Below, piece by piece: positions 56,430 to 64,000 of a stretch of 64,000 nt of DNA; position 1 is the stretch's first letter, and every line of letters starts with the position of its first letter. The position numbers were made by a program, and so were the translations under genes. The notes below the pieces were generated by a model. The model saw only the letters and a list, made by a program, of their open reading frames with translations. It had not been told where the DNA came from and did no database searches. The stretch comes from Pseudohongiella sp. (GTDB lineage Bacteria > Pseudomonadota > Gammaproteobacteria > Pseudomonadales > Pseudohongiellaceae), in assembly GCF_011050365.1 (NCBI RefSeq), contig NZ_DRFV01000003.1:62001-126000 (forward strand), written 5' to 3'.

Positions 56430-56597
56430 CCCTCCGGGTGGCGGGTGGCGGCTTTCGTAGACGCCCGGGAACCCATCTGACCGCCATGGATGGCGGGAAT
56501 GGCGGTTTTGCAGGAGCAAAAACCGGCCCTGGGGGCTCGGATGCGACCGTCCAAGGGTCGCATACGCTACTCAAGTCGCCACCCACCACCCGGAGGG
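56430..56597 (+). repeat. Palindromic repeat element, copy 3, with internal insertion
   Basis: Outer arms 56430-56450 and 56577-56597 pair over 21 bases with one mismatch. Compared with copy 1 the lower stem changes GGAG/CTCC to GTAG/CTAC, keeping pairing. The core is interrupted after CCCATC by about 50 bases (56477-56526) that fold into two extra hairpins, CCGCCAT/ATGGCGG and CGGTTTTGC/GCAAAAACCG. The inner hairpin TGCGACC/GGTCGCA is as in copy 1. Part of the 573-base gap before the acyl-CoA synthetase. Confidence 0.8.
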
Positions 56598-56668
56598 CTC
56601 GTGCCAACCCTCAGCAGCCGACATCCTCCAAACTGAATTGATTGAACTTACTTTGAATCTGGCACAAG

Positions 56669-56785
56669 TCAGTCGGGGCTGGGTAACTTATGGAGGAGCG
56701 TTGACAACCCTTGGATGGTTGTCACCGAGCCCCCCATGGATGGGTTCACGGGCGTCTCCGCAATAAGTTACCCAACCCCGGCTGA
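56669..56785 (-). repeat. Palindromic repeat element, copy 4 (inverted relative to copy 3)
   Basis: Arms 56669-56691 and 56763-56785 pair over 23 bases with two mismatches. Inner hairpin TTGACAACC/GGTTGTCA near 56700-56722, core near 56724-56758 one base different from copy 2. GTGCCA near 56602 and TGGCAC near 56659 form a middle stem between copies 3 and 4, mirroring the first locus. The remaining 166 bases of the gap (56786-56951) hold no gene or clear signal I can support. Confidence 0.8.
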
Positions 56786-56951
56786 CGACCAGAACGAAGC
56801 CAACTTGAGCACCAAACAACCGAACGGTTGCACACCTGTGCAGCAATGATGCGGCCTGCCGACCGATCGGCAGGACAACCGCTCTTGATTCCCCTCCCCG
56901 CCTCCGTATAATGCTGCTCTTTCGTTTTCAGCATTCCGGCGACAAAAACAT

Positions 56952-58685
56952 ATGCTCACAGCACAACAAATCGAACAAGACCTGGCAACACTGAAAGACA
57001 TCGTCATCAAAATGCGGGATCCCGCCGGACCACTCGGTGTCAAGACTGTCACCATCGACGGTATCGAACAGACCGTTTTCGCCAATATCCCACAGAACCT
57101 GCGCGAGATTTACCGGCTCGGCCTCAACGCCGCCGACAAAGACTTCCTGGTGTACGAAAACGAACGCTATACCTTTGCCCGGACCCTCGATATTGCGGAA
57201 AACATCGCCCAGGCCCTGATTAACCAGTACGGCATCCGCAAAGGCGACCGCGTCGCCGTGTGTTCACGCAACTACCCCGAATGGTGCATGGCTTACATGG
57301 CAGTGACCATAATCGGTGGCATTGTGGTGCCGATGAACTCATGGTGGCAAAGCAGTGAACTCGTCTATGGCCTCAAGGACAGCGGCGCCAGAGTGTTGTT
57401 TGCCGATCAGGAGCGCATCAACCAACTGCAACCGGTTCTGGATGATATCGAGGTCAGGATTATTGCCATCAAGCCCGATGCCGGGACAACTGCTTTTCCG
57501 GAGTTCTACGCGCTGGCAGAAACAGCAGCGAACGGGCCTCAGCAGGACCTCAACGCTATCGATCTGGCACCGGAGGACGACGCCTCCATCATGTACACCT
57601 CCGGCTCCACCGGCACCCCCAAAGGGGTTTTATCCACCCACCGCAATATAGTCAACGCGCTGTATAGCTGGATTTTTGGCAAAGAAGCTACTGACAAGCT
57701 GCGCCCGGAACTGGTGGAAGAAAACCCCGAGTTTGACCCTGGCATCCTGTCCAATGTACCTCTATTCCATGTCACCGGCTGTCATGCCCAGTTCCTGGTC
57801 AGCTTCGTCTACCTGCGCAAATTTGTCATGATGTACAAATGGAATGCCGAAAAAGCCCTGGAATTGATCGAGTCCGAACGACTCTCCGTCCTGCACGGCG
57901 TGCCCACCATGACCTGGGAAGTAATGCATTCGCCCATGTTCGAAAAAACCGACCTGAGCAGCTTGCGAACCGTGCAGAGTGGCGGCGCGTCGCGACCGCC
58001 AGGTCATCTGACCATGATGCAGAAAAAATTCGATAGCGTCGTACAGCCCGGTCTGGGTTACGGCCTGACGGAAACCAATGCAATCGGCGCCACCATCACC
58101 GGCGCCTTTTATCTGGCCAAACCGGAAAGCACCGGTCGGCCAACTCAACCCGTCACCCAGATCCGGATCGAAGATCCCGATGGCAACGTGCTGGAGAATG
58201 GCCTGGCAGGTGAAATCTGCATCAAGGGCGCAACAGTCATGAAAGCCTACTGGCAGCGGCCGCAGGAAACCGCAGAGGTCATCAAGGATGGCTGGTTCCA
58301 CACCGGCGACATTGGCCTGCTGGACGAGCACGGATTTCTCATCATCAAGGATCGCGCCAAGGATATCGTTATCCGGGGCGGTGAAAATGTTGCCTGTGCC
58401 GAAGTTGAATACGCCCTTTCCGAGCACCCGGATGTATTTGAAGCGGCCGTGTATGGATTGCCGGACGAGCGTCTGGGTGAAATCGTCGGTGCCACTGTCA
58501 TGGTCAGACCCGGTGCTACCCTGAGCGACGCTGACCTGCAAAGCTTCCTGCGCGAACACATTGCTCACTACAAGGTACCCAGCCACATCTGGTTTGAAAC
58601 CGAACAACTGGAGCGTATCGCCTCCGGCAAAATTGCCAAGAAAATCCTGCGCGAACAGGCTATCCAACGCTTGCACGGGGCCTGA
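56952..58685 (+). CDS. AMP-binding acyl-CoA synthetase
   Basis: 577 residues. ANL-superfamily motifs: IMYTSGSTGTPKGVLSTH near 215, GYGLTETNAIG near 378, HTGDIGLLDE near 455, RAKDIVIRGGENV and the C-terminal catalytic lysine in RIASGKIAKKILRE. It activates a carboxylic acid as acyl-AMP and transfers it to CoA. Medium- or long-chain fatty acids are the likely substrates. Not obviously linked to the biosynthetic cluster 32 kb away. Confidence 0.88.
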   Translation: MLTAQQIEQDLATLKDIVIKMRDPAGPLGVKTVTIDGIEQTVFANIPQNLREIYRLGLNAADKDFLVYENERYTFARTLDIAENIAQALINQYGIRKGDRVAVCSRNYPEWCMAYMAVTIIGGIVVPMNSWWQSSELVYGLKDSGARVLFADQERINQLQPVLDDIEVRIIAIKPDAGTTAFPEFYALAETAANGPQQDLNAIDLAPEDDASIMYTSGSTGTPKGVLSTHRNIVNALYSWIFGKEATDKLRPELVEENPEFDPGILSNVPLFHVTGCHAQFLVSFVYLRKFVMMYKWNAEKALELIESERLSVLHGVPTMTWEVMHSPMFEKTDLSSLRTVQSGGASRPPGHLTMMQKKFDSVVQPGLGYGLTETNAIGATITGAFYLAKPESTGRPTQPVTQIRIEDPDGNVLENGLAGEICIKGATVMKAYWQRPQETAEVIKDGWFHTGDIGLLDEHGFLIIKDRAKDIVIRGGENVACAEVEYALSEHPDVFEAAVYGLPDERLGEIVGATVMVRPGATLSDADLQSFLREHIAHYKVPSHIWFETEQLERIASGKIAKKILREQAIQRLHGA

Positions 58686-58987
58686 TCCAGGTCCCGGTGC
58701 CAAAGCAGTGAACACCCGATTCCCGCCTCTGTGTGACCCCCGCCACATGGCTTGAAAAAAAATTTTTAAAGCTATTGCATTCTGCGAGTTTATAACCATA
58801 ATCCGCTTCGTGAAGGCCGGTCCGGTCAAATCGCTCCACAAAGGCAGTTTGACAGGCTTAAAACCTGCTTCATGCAATCTGATATCCCGCCGATAACCAG
58901 ATTGCTGGATGGTGACTGATGCTGTAATCCATCGCGGTCACCTGCTCATAAAGATTCCGCAACCGGGGTTTACGAGAGAGGTTTCAC
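58686..58987. other. Intergenic region, no gene supported
   Basis: 302 bases. It contains an A/T-run near 58755-58770 (ttgaaaaaaaatttttaaa) and AT-rich promoter-like sequence at 58775-58805 (TTGCAT ... CATAAT, poor -35). No coding potential or RNA gene recognised. The small acidic protein gene at 58988 has GAGAGAGG just upstream. Confidence 0.5.
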
Positions 58988-59263
58988 ATGAAAAGTCATT
59001 CGTGGGACGAATTAAACGACAGTGCCAAAGATTTTTTCGATTCCGGCGCTTTTTTGCCGGATGCCGAGTTTGACGAAGAGCCCCAGGACAAGCACGGCCA
59101 GCGCCGACGCCTGACCGAAATGCGGCGCCGGACCGAAGAGCGACTGGACTGGAAGCGCATGTACGGCGACCTGCAGTTCGACGAAATGGAAGACAGGCGT
59201 TTTTCGGGCGACAGCTTCAGCGCCGATTTCACTGACGATGCTGACGACCTGATCGACGATTGA
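58988..59263 (+). CDS. Small acidic/basic-patterned protein, unrecognised
   Basis: 91 residues. An acidic start and end flank a central basic helix (RRRLTEMRRRTEERLDWKRM); the tail is Asp-rich. This charge layout recalls the small PA3496-type proteins of pseudomonads, but similarity is too weak to name it. A GAGAGG ribosome-binding site precedes the ATG. It lies 70 bases before the Anbu gene and may be co-transcribed. Confidence 0.65.
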   Translation: MKSHSWDELNDSAKDFFDSGAFLPDAEFDEEPQDKHGQRRRLTEMRRRTEERLDWKRMYGDLQFDEMEDRRFSGDSFSADFTDDADDLIDD

Positions 59264-59333
59264 GCACTGATTCAGTGACAAGAGGGCGTCACCTGGCGTC
59301 CTCGCACACGATGCTTTCAAAAGCTGGAAAAGT

Positions 59334-60101
59334 ATGACTTATTGCGTAGCTATTGCGGTAGATGCAGGCCTGGTGTTCTGCTCTGATTCACGCACGAACG
59401 CCGGCATCGACCGGGTCAGCACCTACAGCAAAATGTATCGTTTTGGTGTCGATGGCCAACGGCAGTTTGTCATTTTATCCTCGGGTAATCTCGGCACCAC
59501 ACAGGCCACCATCAGTCGCGTCAAACGCGACATCAAAGAGCGCGCGATTCAAAGCCTGCTTACGGTGGAAAGCATCAGCGAAGCCGCCGACTACCTGGGC
59601 AGCATCAGCCGTGCCGAGCAGGAGAAGCACGATGCTCACGGCACCGGCTTTGAGGCCAGTTTCGTGATCGGTGGGCAGATTGCAGGCAAAAAGCATCGCA
59701 TCATGATGGTGTACCCTGAAGGCAATCACATCACGAGCTCACACGACACGCCTTACCTGCAGGTCGGCGAAAGCAAATATGGCAAGCCCATCCTGGACCG
59801 CATCCTGACCCGTGACCTGAATCTGGACACTTGCGCATTGTGCGCCCTGGTGTCCATGGATTCGACCATGCGCAGTAATTTGAGCGTGGGACCACCCATA
59901 GAGATGCTGGTGTACCGTACAGACACACTGGCACTCGATACGCCGTTGCGTTTCGATGAGGACAGTGAGTTCCTGCGTGAGGTCAAACGCAGTTGGGATC
60001 AGCGCCTGAAAGAAGCCTTCCGGCAAATGCCGCCGTTTGCCTGGGCCGCCGCCTGGGACAAAAATCCCGGCCGCGCGGTCAACAACGACGACCTGGATTA
60101 A
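59334..60101 (+). CDS. Anbu-type proteasome-like protease
   Basis: 255 residues, Ntn-hydrolase fold of the bacterial ancestral beta subunit (COG3484). After Met removal Thr1 is the nucleophile (TYCVAIAVDAG), with Asp17 in FCSDSRTNAG and Lys32 in TYSKMYRFG as expected catalytic partners. Anbu forms open-ended helical or ring assemblies. The genes usually found with it (alpha-E/DUF403 protein, ATP-grasp, transglutaminase-like) are absent here. Confidence 0.9.
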   Translation: MTYCVAIAVDAGLVFCSDSRTNAGIDRVSTYSKMYRFGVDGQRQFVILSSGNLGTTQATISRVKRDIKERAIQSLLTVESISEAADYLGSISRAEQEKHDAHGTGFEASFVIGGQIAGKKHRIMMVYPEGNHITSSHDTPYLQVGESKYGKPILDRILTRDLNLDTCALCALVSMDSTMRSNLSVGPPIEMLVYRTDTLALDTPLRFDEDSEFLREVKRSWDQRLKEAFRQMPPFAWAAAWDKNPGRAVNNDDLD

Positions 60102-60126
60102 ATAGTCACACCCAACCCTTCAAGGT

Positions 60127-60401
60127 GAGCCTGACGGCTCGCGGCTGCAGAAGATACCGTATTCTTTTGGCGACGCCTGCCGTGACTGGGTGTCACCTTC
60201 AGGGGACGCCGTGAATCCGTCCCTGGAGGCTCTTATGCGGCTTCCCTGCCGCATAAGCCCCTTCAGTTGCCACCCAGCCCCGACAGGCTCGTACAGACGT
60301 CTCGTGCATTGGCTTCGATCCAGGCCGTGGATGTGGAGGGGGTTGTGAGCGAGGGTGTACCCGAGGAACCTCCCCCTCTGCAGCCGCGAGCCGTCAGGCT
60401 C
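60127..60401 (+). repeat. Palindromic repeat element, copy 5 (variant) inside a 25-base inverted repeat
   Basis: Perfect 25-base arms at 60127-60151 and 60377-60401 enclose the locus. Inside, 60190-60285 holds a hairpin with GGGGACGCCGTGAATCCGTCC core sequence, GAGGCTC and an inner stem TTATGCGGC/GCCGCATAA (60233-60257), a divergent member of the family. A second hairpin (GAGGGGGTT/AACCTCCCCC) fills 60335-60376 and lacks the shared core. Occupies most of the 412-base gap between Anbu and htpX, both convergent towards it. Confidence 0.8.
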
Positions 60402-60513
60402 TGACAACTTCCCTAAAAAGGCTGGCTGTGTTTGTTTAATCGAGAAGGTGCCACCGGCGTACCTGAACGAATACAGCGGTCACAACTCCCGTATCGCCGG
60501 GCTGGCGATGCAC

Positions 60514-61395
60514 TCAACGGGCTTCTTTCAAACGCGCGATGCGCTCAGTGAGTGGCGGATGCGTCATGAACAGCTTGGAGAACGTATCCCGCGCCTTGTT
60601 ATTGATACCAAATGCCACCAGCTCATCCGGTAAATGATTAGGCTGCCCCGCCTGAAGACGCTCAAGTGCAGCGATCATGTTCTGCCGCCCGGCCAACGCC
60701 GCACCACCGGCATCTGCCCGGTACTCGCGCTGCCGGCTGAACCACATCACAATGGTAGACGCCAGGATGCCCAGCACCAGCTGTGCAATGATCGAGGTAA
60801 TCCAGAACGCCGGCCCGTGTCCCTGTTCCGTTTTGAACACCACCCGATCGACAACATGGCCAATCACCCGCGACAGGAATATGACAAAAGTATTCACCAC
60901 CCCCTGAATCAGCGCAAGCGTCACCATGTCACCGTTGGCAACGTGACTGATCTCATGCGCCAGCACCGCTTCCGCTTCCTGTTTTGTCATCTTGCTGAGC
61001 AAACCGGAACTCACCGCAACCATTGAACTGTTCCTGGTTGCACCGGTGGCGAACGCGTTGACATCAGGGGACGGGAAAATGGCAACTTCCGGCATGGCAA
61101 TACCAGCACGCTTGGCCTGATCTGCCACTGTGGTCAGCAACCACTGTTCAGTGGCATTGCCAGGCTGGGAAATGACCTTGGCACCGGTGGATCGTTTGGC
61201 AATCCACTTTGACATCGCCAGCGAGATAAACGAACCACCAAACCCGATCACTGCAGAAAACACCAACAATGCATTCAGGTCCAGCCCACTGCCACTCTCG
61301 TCCAGAATGCGCTCGACACCCAACAGACGCAAAACCAGGCTCAACACCAGCACAATGGCCAGGTTTGTTACCAGAAACAGCGCAATCCGCTTCAT
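60514..61395 (-). CDS. htpX: Membrane protease HtpX
   Basis: 293 residues. N-terminal helices, zinc metallopeptidase motif HEISH in [14 protein letters not shown], two further central helices and the downstream Glu-containing REYRADAGG. HtpX degrades damaged membrane proteins, partly overlapping FtsH, and is heat/envelope-stress controlled in E. coli. Transcribed 11 bases after the DUF1704 gene. Confidence 0.96.
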   Translation of the reverse strand: MKRIALFLVTNLAIVLVLSLVLRLLGVERILDESGSGLDLNALLVFSAVIGFGGSFISLAMSKWIAKRSTGAKVISQPGNATEQWLLTTVADQAKRAGIAMPEVAIFPSPDVNAFATGATRNSSMVAVSSGLLSKMTKQEAEAVLAHEISHVANGDMVTLALIQGVVNTFVIFLSRVIGHVVDRVVFKTEQGHGPAFWITSIIAQLVLGILASTIVMWFSRQREYRADAGGAALAGRQNMIAALERLQAGQPNHLPDELVAFGINNKARDTFSKLFMTHPPLTERIARLKEAR

Positions 61396-61405
61396 ATGAA
61401 TTTCC

Positions 61406-62743
61406 TCAATCTACTACCGTATCAATAACTTTATCGTACAACGGGGCAACCTTGGGCAAATCCTTGAACAGGGAGTGAAAGTGTTTTTGCACCCGCGCCA
61501 TGTTGATCACAGAAATACCGCTAGCAAACCCGAACCATACATAAAGACCGTTCAAATCTCGAAACATCGCAGGGATATAATGGGGGCCAGCAATGGTTCC
61601 TTCAAGGTAGTGCTGGTAAAGGGTCGGAATATCGTCCAGCGTCACCTTGCCCACAAACAGCATAGGCAGAATTTCCGGCACGCCCGAATGAATGGCACTG
61701 CGAATAAAGTTAACATTCTCCACGAAGCCACGCAGATAAGACAGGTCTTTGGTGAAGACCGAGCCTCCACGTAACGTGCCGCCCCGAAACACCCGCTGGG
61801 TAATCTTGTAGGCATCCTTTTCCGGCATGCCACGCTCGCAAAAAAAGCGATAAACCTCAATAAAGTCGGCACCCTGCTCGGCCATATCAACGGCGACTAC
61901 CCGGTCACTGACCTTGAGCGCGCGACGCGGATAGGAACTGAACGTCAGCGTTTCCATCAGCACCGCCAGGCCTTCCTGGCATGCCGTCACCCGTGGCGAA
62001 CCGACACTGAGCCAGCTCGCCCATGGCTGTTTGCGCCCGTTGAGCGTCGTGCCAACGTGCACCCAGCCTTCATGCACTGCCAGCACCTGTAAATCAAACT
62101 CGGTGAACTCTGCATCCTGATTGATTTTGATATAGTCACCACCGGCGGCTGCATCAGACACAATACCGTCGCTGAGAATGACACGAATGTCTCCGGGCTG
62201 AAAATATTCGCCCAGGCGTTGCTGCAGAATGTCTACGGCGGCCGGTGCCGAAATGTGTTTCAGGTAAGGCCGTGCCAGATGTTCCGCGGCGGGCAGGGAG
62301 AATATCTCACACAGTTTTTCGCCCAACTGTCGAAGCGATTTGCGGTCGCCACGCAGATGGTCGCGGGCCGAGCCGTAAAGCTCGCGGCTGTAGCGGCCAA
62401 AATCGACCGTGCCACGTGTCCGCAGCAGCTCGATTACCAGCAGATACTGGTCAATGGTGTCGCACAGGATGCCTCCCAGGCCGTCTTTGCGTCCCAGTGT
62501 CCGCTGAACGTCACGACGCAGGCCCAGAAACCGGTCACGCAGGATATCCGGATCAAAATCCAGTTTGATGCGCTGGTAGTAGGCCAGATCCATATCCGGC
62601 ATTTTTTGACCATTGCTGGCCAGAAACTGCGACTGTGCCGATGCCGGCCACTTGATCGCATCCAGAATCCGAATCGGACGCTGCAGTTCAATCAATTGGT
62701 CGGACAGGGTTTTGACACGCCGCTGATAGTCAGCAAGGCTCAT
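61406..62743 (-). CDS. DUF1704/QEGLA-motif metallopeptidase-like protein
   Basis: 445 residues. HEGWVH near 238 supplies an HExxH zinc site and [10 protein letters not shown] near 268 the third ligand, the QEGLA motif of the family previously called flavohemoglobin expression-modulating. Related eukaryotic proteins (MATCAP) are tyrosine carboxypeptidases. The bacterial substrate is unknown. Its ATG overlaps the aldehyde dehydrogenase stop (62740-62743), and htpX follows closely, suggesting a three-gene operon. Confidence 0.85.
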   Translation of the reverse strand: MSLADYQRRVKTLSDQLIELQRPIRILDAIKWPASAQSQFLASNGQKMPDMDLAYYQRIKLDFDPDILRDRFLGLRRDVQRTLGRKDGLGGILCDTIDQYLLVIELLRTRGTVDFGRYSRELYGSARDHLRGDRKSLRQLGEKLCEIFSLPAAEHLARPYLKHISAPAAVDILQQRLGEYFQPGDIRVILSDGIVSDAAAGGDYIKINQDAEFTEFDLQVLAVHEGWVHVGTTLNGRKQPWASWLSVGSPRVTACQEGLAVLMETLTFSSYPRRALKVSDRVVAVDMAEQGADFIEVYRFFCERGMPEKDAYKITQRVFRGGTLRGGSVFTKDLSYLRGFVENVNFIRSAIHSGVPEILPMLFVGKVTLDDIPTLYQHYLEGTIAGPHYIPAMFRDLNGLYVWFGFASGISVINMARVQKHFHSLFKDLPKVAPLYDKVIDTVVD

Positions 62744-64000
62744 TCGTTGTGGTCCGCCTCGCCATTGACCACGACGGCCTTGATATTAACAAACTCGTGA
62801 ATGCCAAAACGGCCCAGCTCACGCCCGTAACCGGAAGCCTTGATACCGCCGAAGGGCATGCGGGGATCGGACTTCACAAAATCATTGACCGCACAGGCAC
62901 CAGCCTGCAGACGTTCGGCAGCAATCTTGGCGCCGCGCCTGGTGTCCCGGGTAAATACCGCAGCCCCTAAACCAAACATGCTCTGATTGGCCAGTGTGAT
63001 GGCCTCGTCATCACTGCGAGCCCTGATCACCGCAGCCACCGGCCCAAACAGTTCATCGTCAAACGCCGGCATACCAGGCCGCACCTCACCCAGCACCGTC
63101 GGCGAGTAGAAAGTCTTGTCGCGCTCGCCGCCGCACATCAGCACCGCACCCAGACGGATACTTTCAGTCACCTGAGCGGCCAGATCTTCACATAAATCCT
63201 CACGCGCCTGCGGGCCGACATCAGTCTCCTTCGCCAGCGGGTCGCCCACCACTTTCTTGTTCATGGCCTCGGTCATTTGTGCGGCGAACTCGCCGTAAAG
63301 TTTGGTATGGACGATAAAGCGCTTGGCGGCAATACAGCTCTGGCCATTATTCAACAGACGGCTGGTGACGCACTTTTCCACTGCCAATTTAACATCGGCA
63401 TCCTCCAGTACCACGTAGGCATCACTCCCCCCCAACTCCAGCACCGTCTTTTTGAGCGCCTTGCCGGCGGTGGCGGCAATCTTGCGCCCGGCGTCGGTGC
63501 TACCGGTAAAGGTTACCGCTTTTACTACCGGATGTTCGATCAGGGCAGCCGCCCTGGAGCCAGGCACCAGCAAGGTGCGCAGCATATTCTCAGGCAGCCC
63601 GGCATCAAGCAGGAGTTTCTCTATCGCCAGCGCGCAACCGGGCACATTGGACGCATGTTTCAGCAGCGCCGCATTACCCGCCATCAAGGCTGGGGCAAGG
63701 AACCTGAACACCTGCCAGTATGGAAAATTCCACGGCATAATGGCCAGCACAACACCCAGCGGCTGATAGCACACAAAGCGCTCGACGCCATTGCTGTCCT
63801 CATCCGGCAGATATTCATCGACCAGCATGGCGGGGCCCTGCTCAGCGTAATACTCGCAAACCCAGGCACATTTCTCGACTTCGGCTTCGGCACTGACCAG
63901 GGTTTTGCCCATCTCCTCGGACGCAAGTTTAGCCAGCGCCCCCTGCTGCTTGCGTAGCTGCGCCGCCAGATCCCGCAAGGCATTCGCCCGGTCCTGCAGA
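62740..64000 (-). CDS. NAD(P)-dependent aldehyde dehydrogenase (N-terminus beyond window)
   Basis: At least 420 residues; the frame remains open through base 64000, so the start is outside. Catalytic Glu in VLELGGSDAYV and Cys in NGQSCIAAKRF are present. The ending MPFGGIKASGYGRELGRFG is typical of succinate-semialdehyde dehydrogenases of the Sad/YneI group. A TTG near 63978 is not a real start. Product oxidizes an aldehyde to the acid; succinate semialdehyde is the likeliest substrate. Confidence 0.87.
   Translation of the reverse strand, partial: LQDRANALRDLAAQLRKQQGALAKLASEEMGKTLVSAEAEVEKCAWVCEYYAEQGPAMLVDEYLPDEDSNGVERFVCYQPLGVVLAIMPWNFPYWQVFRFLAPALMAGNAALLKHASNVPGCALAIEKLLLDAGLPENMLRTLLVPGSRAAALIEHPVVKAVTFTGSTDAGRKIAATAGKALKKTVLELGGSDAYVVLEDADVKLAVEKCVTSRLLNNGQSCIAAKRFIVHTKLYGEFAAQMTEAMNKKVVGDPLAKETDVGPQAREDLCEDLAAQVTESIRLGAVLMCGGERDKTFYSPTVLGEVRPGMPAFDDELFGPVAAVIRARSDDEAITLANQSMFGLGAAVFTRDTRRGAKIAAERLQAGACAVNDFVKSDPRMPFGGIKASGYGRELGRFGIHEFVNIKAVVVNGEADHNE

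Overview
The window reads as chromosomal DNA of a moderately GC-rich gammaproteobacterium, probably marine. The supporting markers are a tgt-yajC-secD-secF operon, a stand-alone prfC, a PanP-type aspartate decarboxylase, a psi(HolD)-like gene next to rimI, and an orphan Anbu proteasome-like gene. I cannot place it below class with confidence. No rRNA, tRNA, CRISPR array, transposase or phage gene was seen.

Region 1 (1-25.1 kb) is the right-hand part of a hybrid polyketide/non-ribosomal peptide cluster, transcribed right to left and cut by the left window edge. In transcription order it encodes a SyrD/PvdE-type exporter, an SPFH membrane protein, a FAAL-ACP-KS-AT-DH-KR-ACP megasynthase, a four-gene cassette of the FkbH/I/J/K type, a KS-AT protein with no ACP, and an ACP-aminotransferase-C-A-PCP-E-C... 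protein that runs off the edge. Most neighbours overlap by 4-8 bases or are 2-8 bases apart. The cassette genes match those that build hydroxy/methoxymalonyl-ACP, but no O-methyltransferase is present. Read colinearly, a fatty acid is adenylated, extended once with malonate to a 2-enoyl chain, extended again with what may be hydroxymalonate, and aminated on its beta-keto group. This would give a 3-amino-2-hydroxy-4-enoyl starter, joined to a residue that is epimerised to D and then to further residues encoded outside the window. A divergent 4'-phosphopantetheinyl transferase and a PanP-like decarboxylase follow on the plus strand.

Region 2 (25.2-38.9 kb) is housekeeping: panP, secF/secD/yajC/tgt, prfC, an EamA transporter, a rhodanese-type sulfurtransferase, a PAP2 phosphatase, an exported methyltransferase-fold protein, a lipoprotein hydrolase and a CtaA/Cox15 heme A synthase.

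Region 3 (38.9-49.1 kb) holds an AraC regulator with a membrane-embedded N-terminal half. Next come two co-translated exported proteins, one a cytochrome c joined to a region resembling copper monooxygenases, and a divergent CopC-like protein. A complete five-gene Dpp/Opp-type peptide ABC transporter operon follows.

Region 4 (49.1-64 kb) has an AT-rich gap with a DnaA-box palindrome, several small or unrecognised genes, a TopA-like zinc-ribbon protein, hisC, rimI with a psi-like gene, a quinone-oxidoreductase-like enzyme, an acyl-CoA synthetase, Anbu, htpX, a DUF1704/QEGLA metallopeptidase and a truncated aldehyde dehydrogenase. Three intergenic gaps (31.4, 56.4 and 60.1 kb) carry a family of long imperfect palindromes with a shared core. 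Their stems differ in sequence but keep pairing, and two of the loci are paired head-to-head in a REPIN-like layout.
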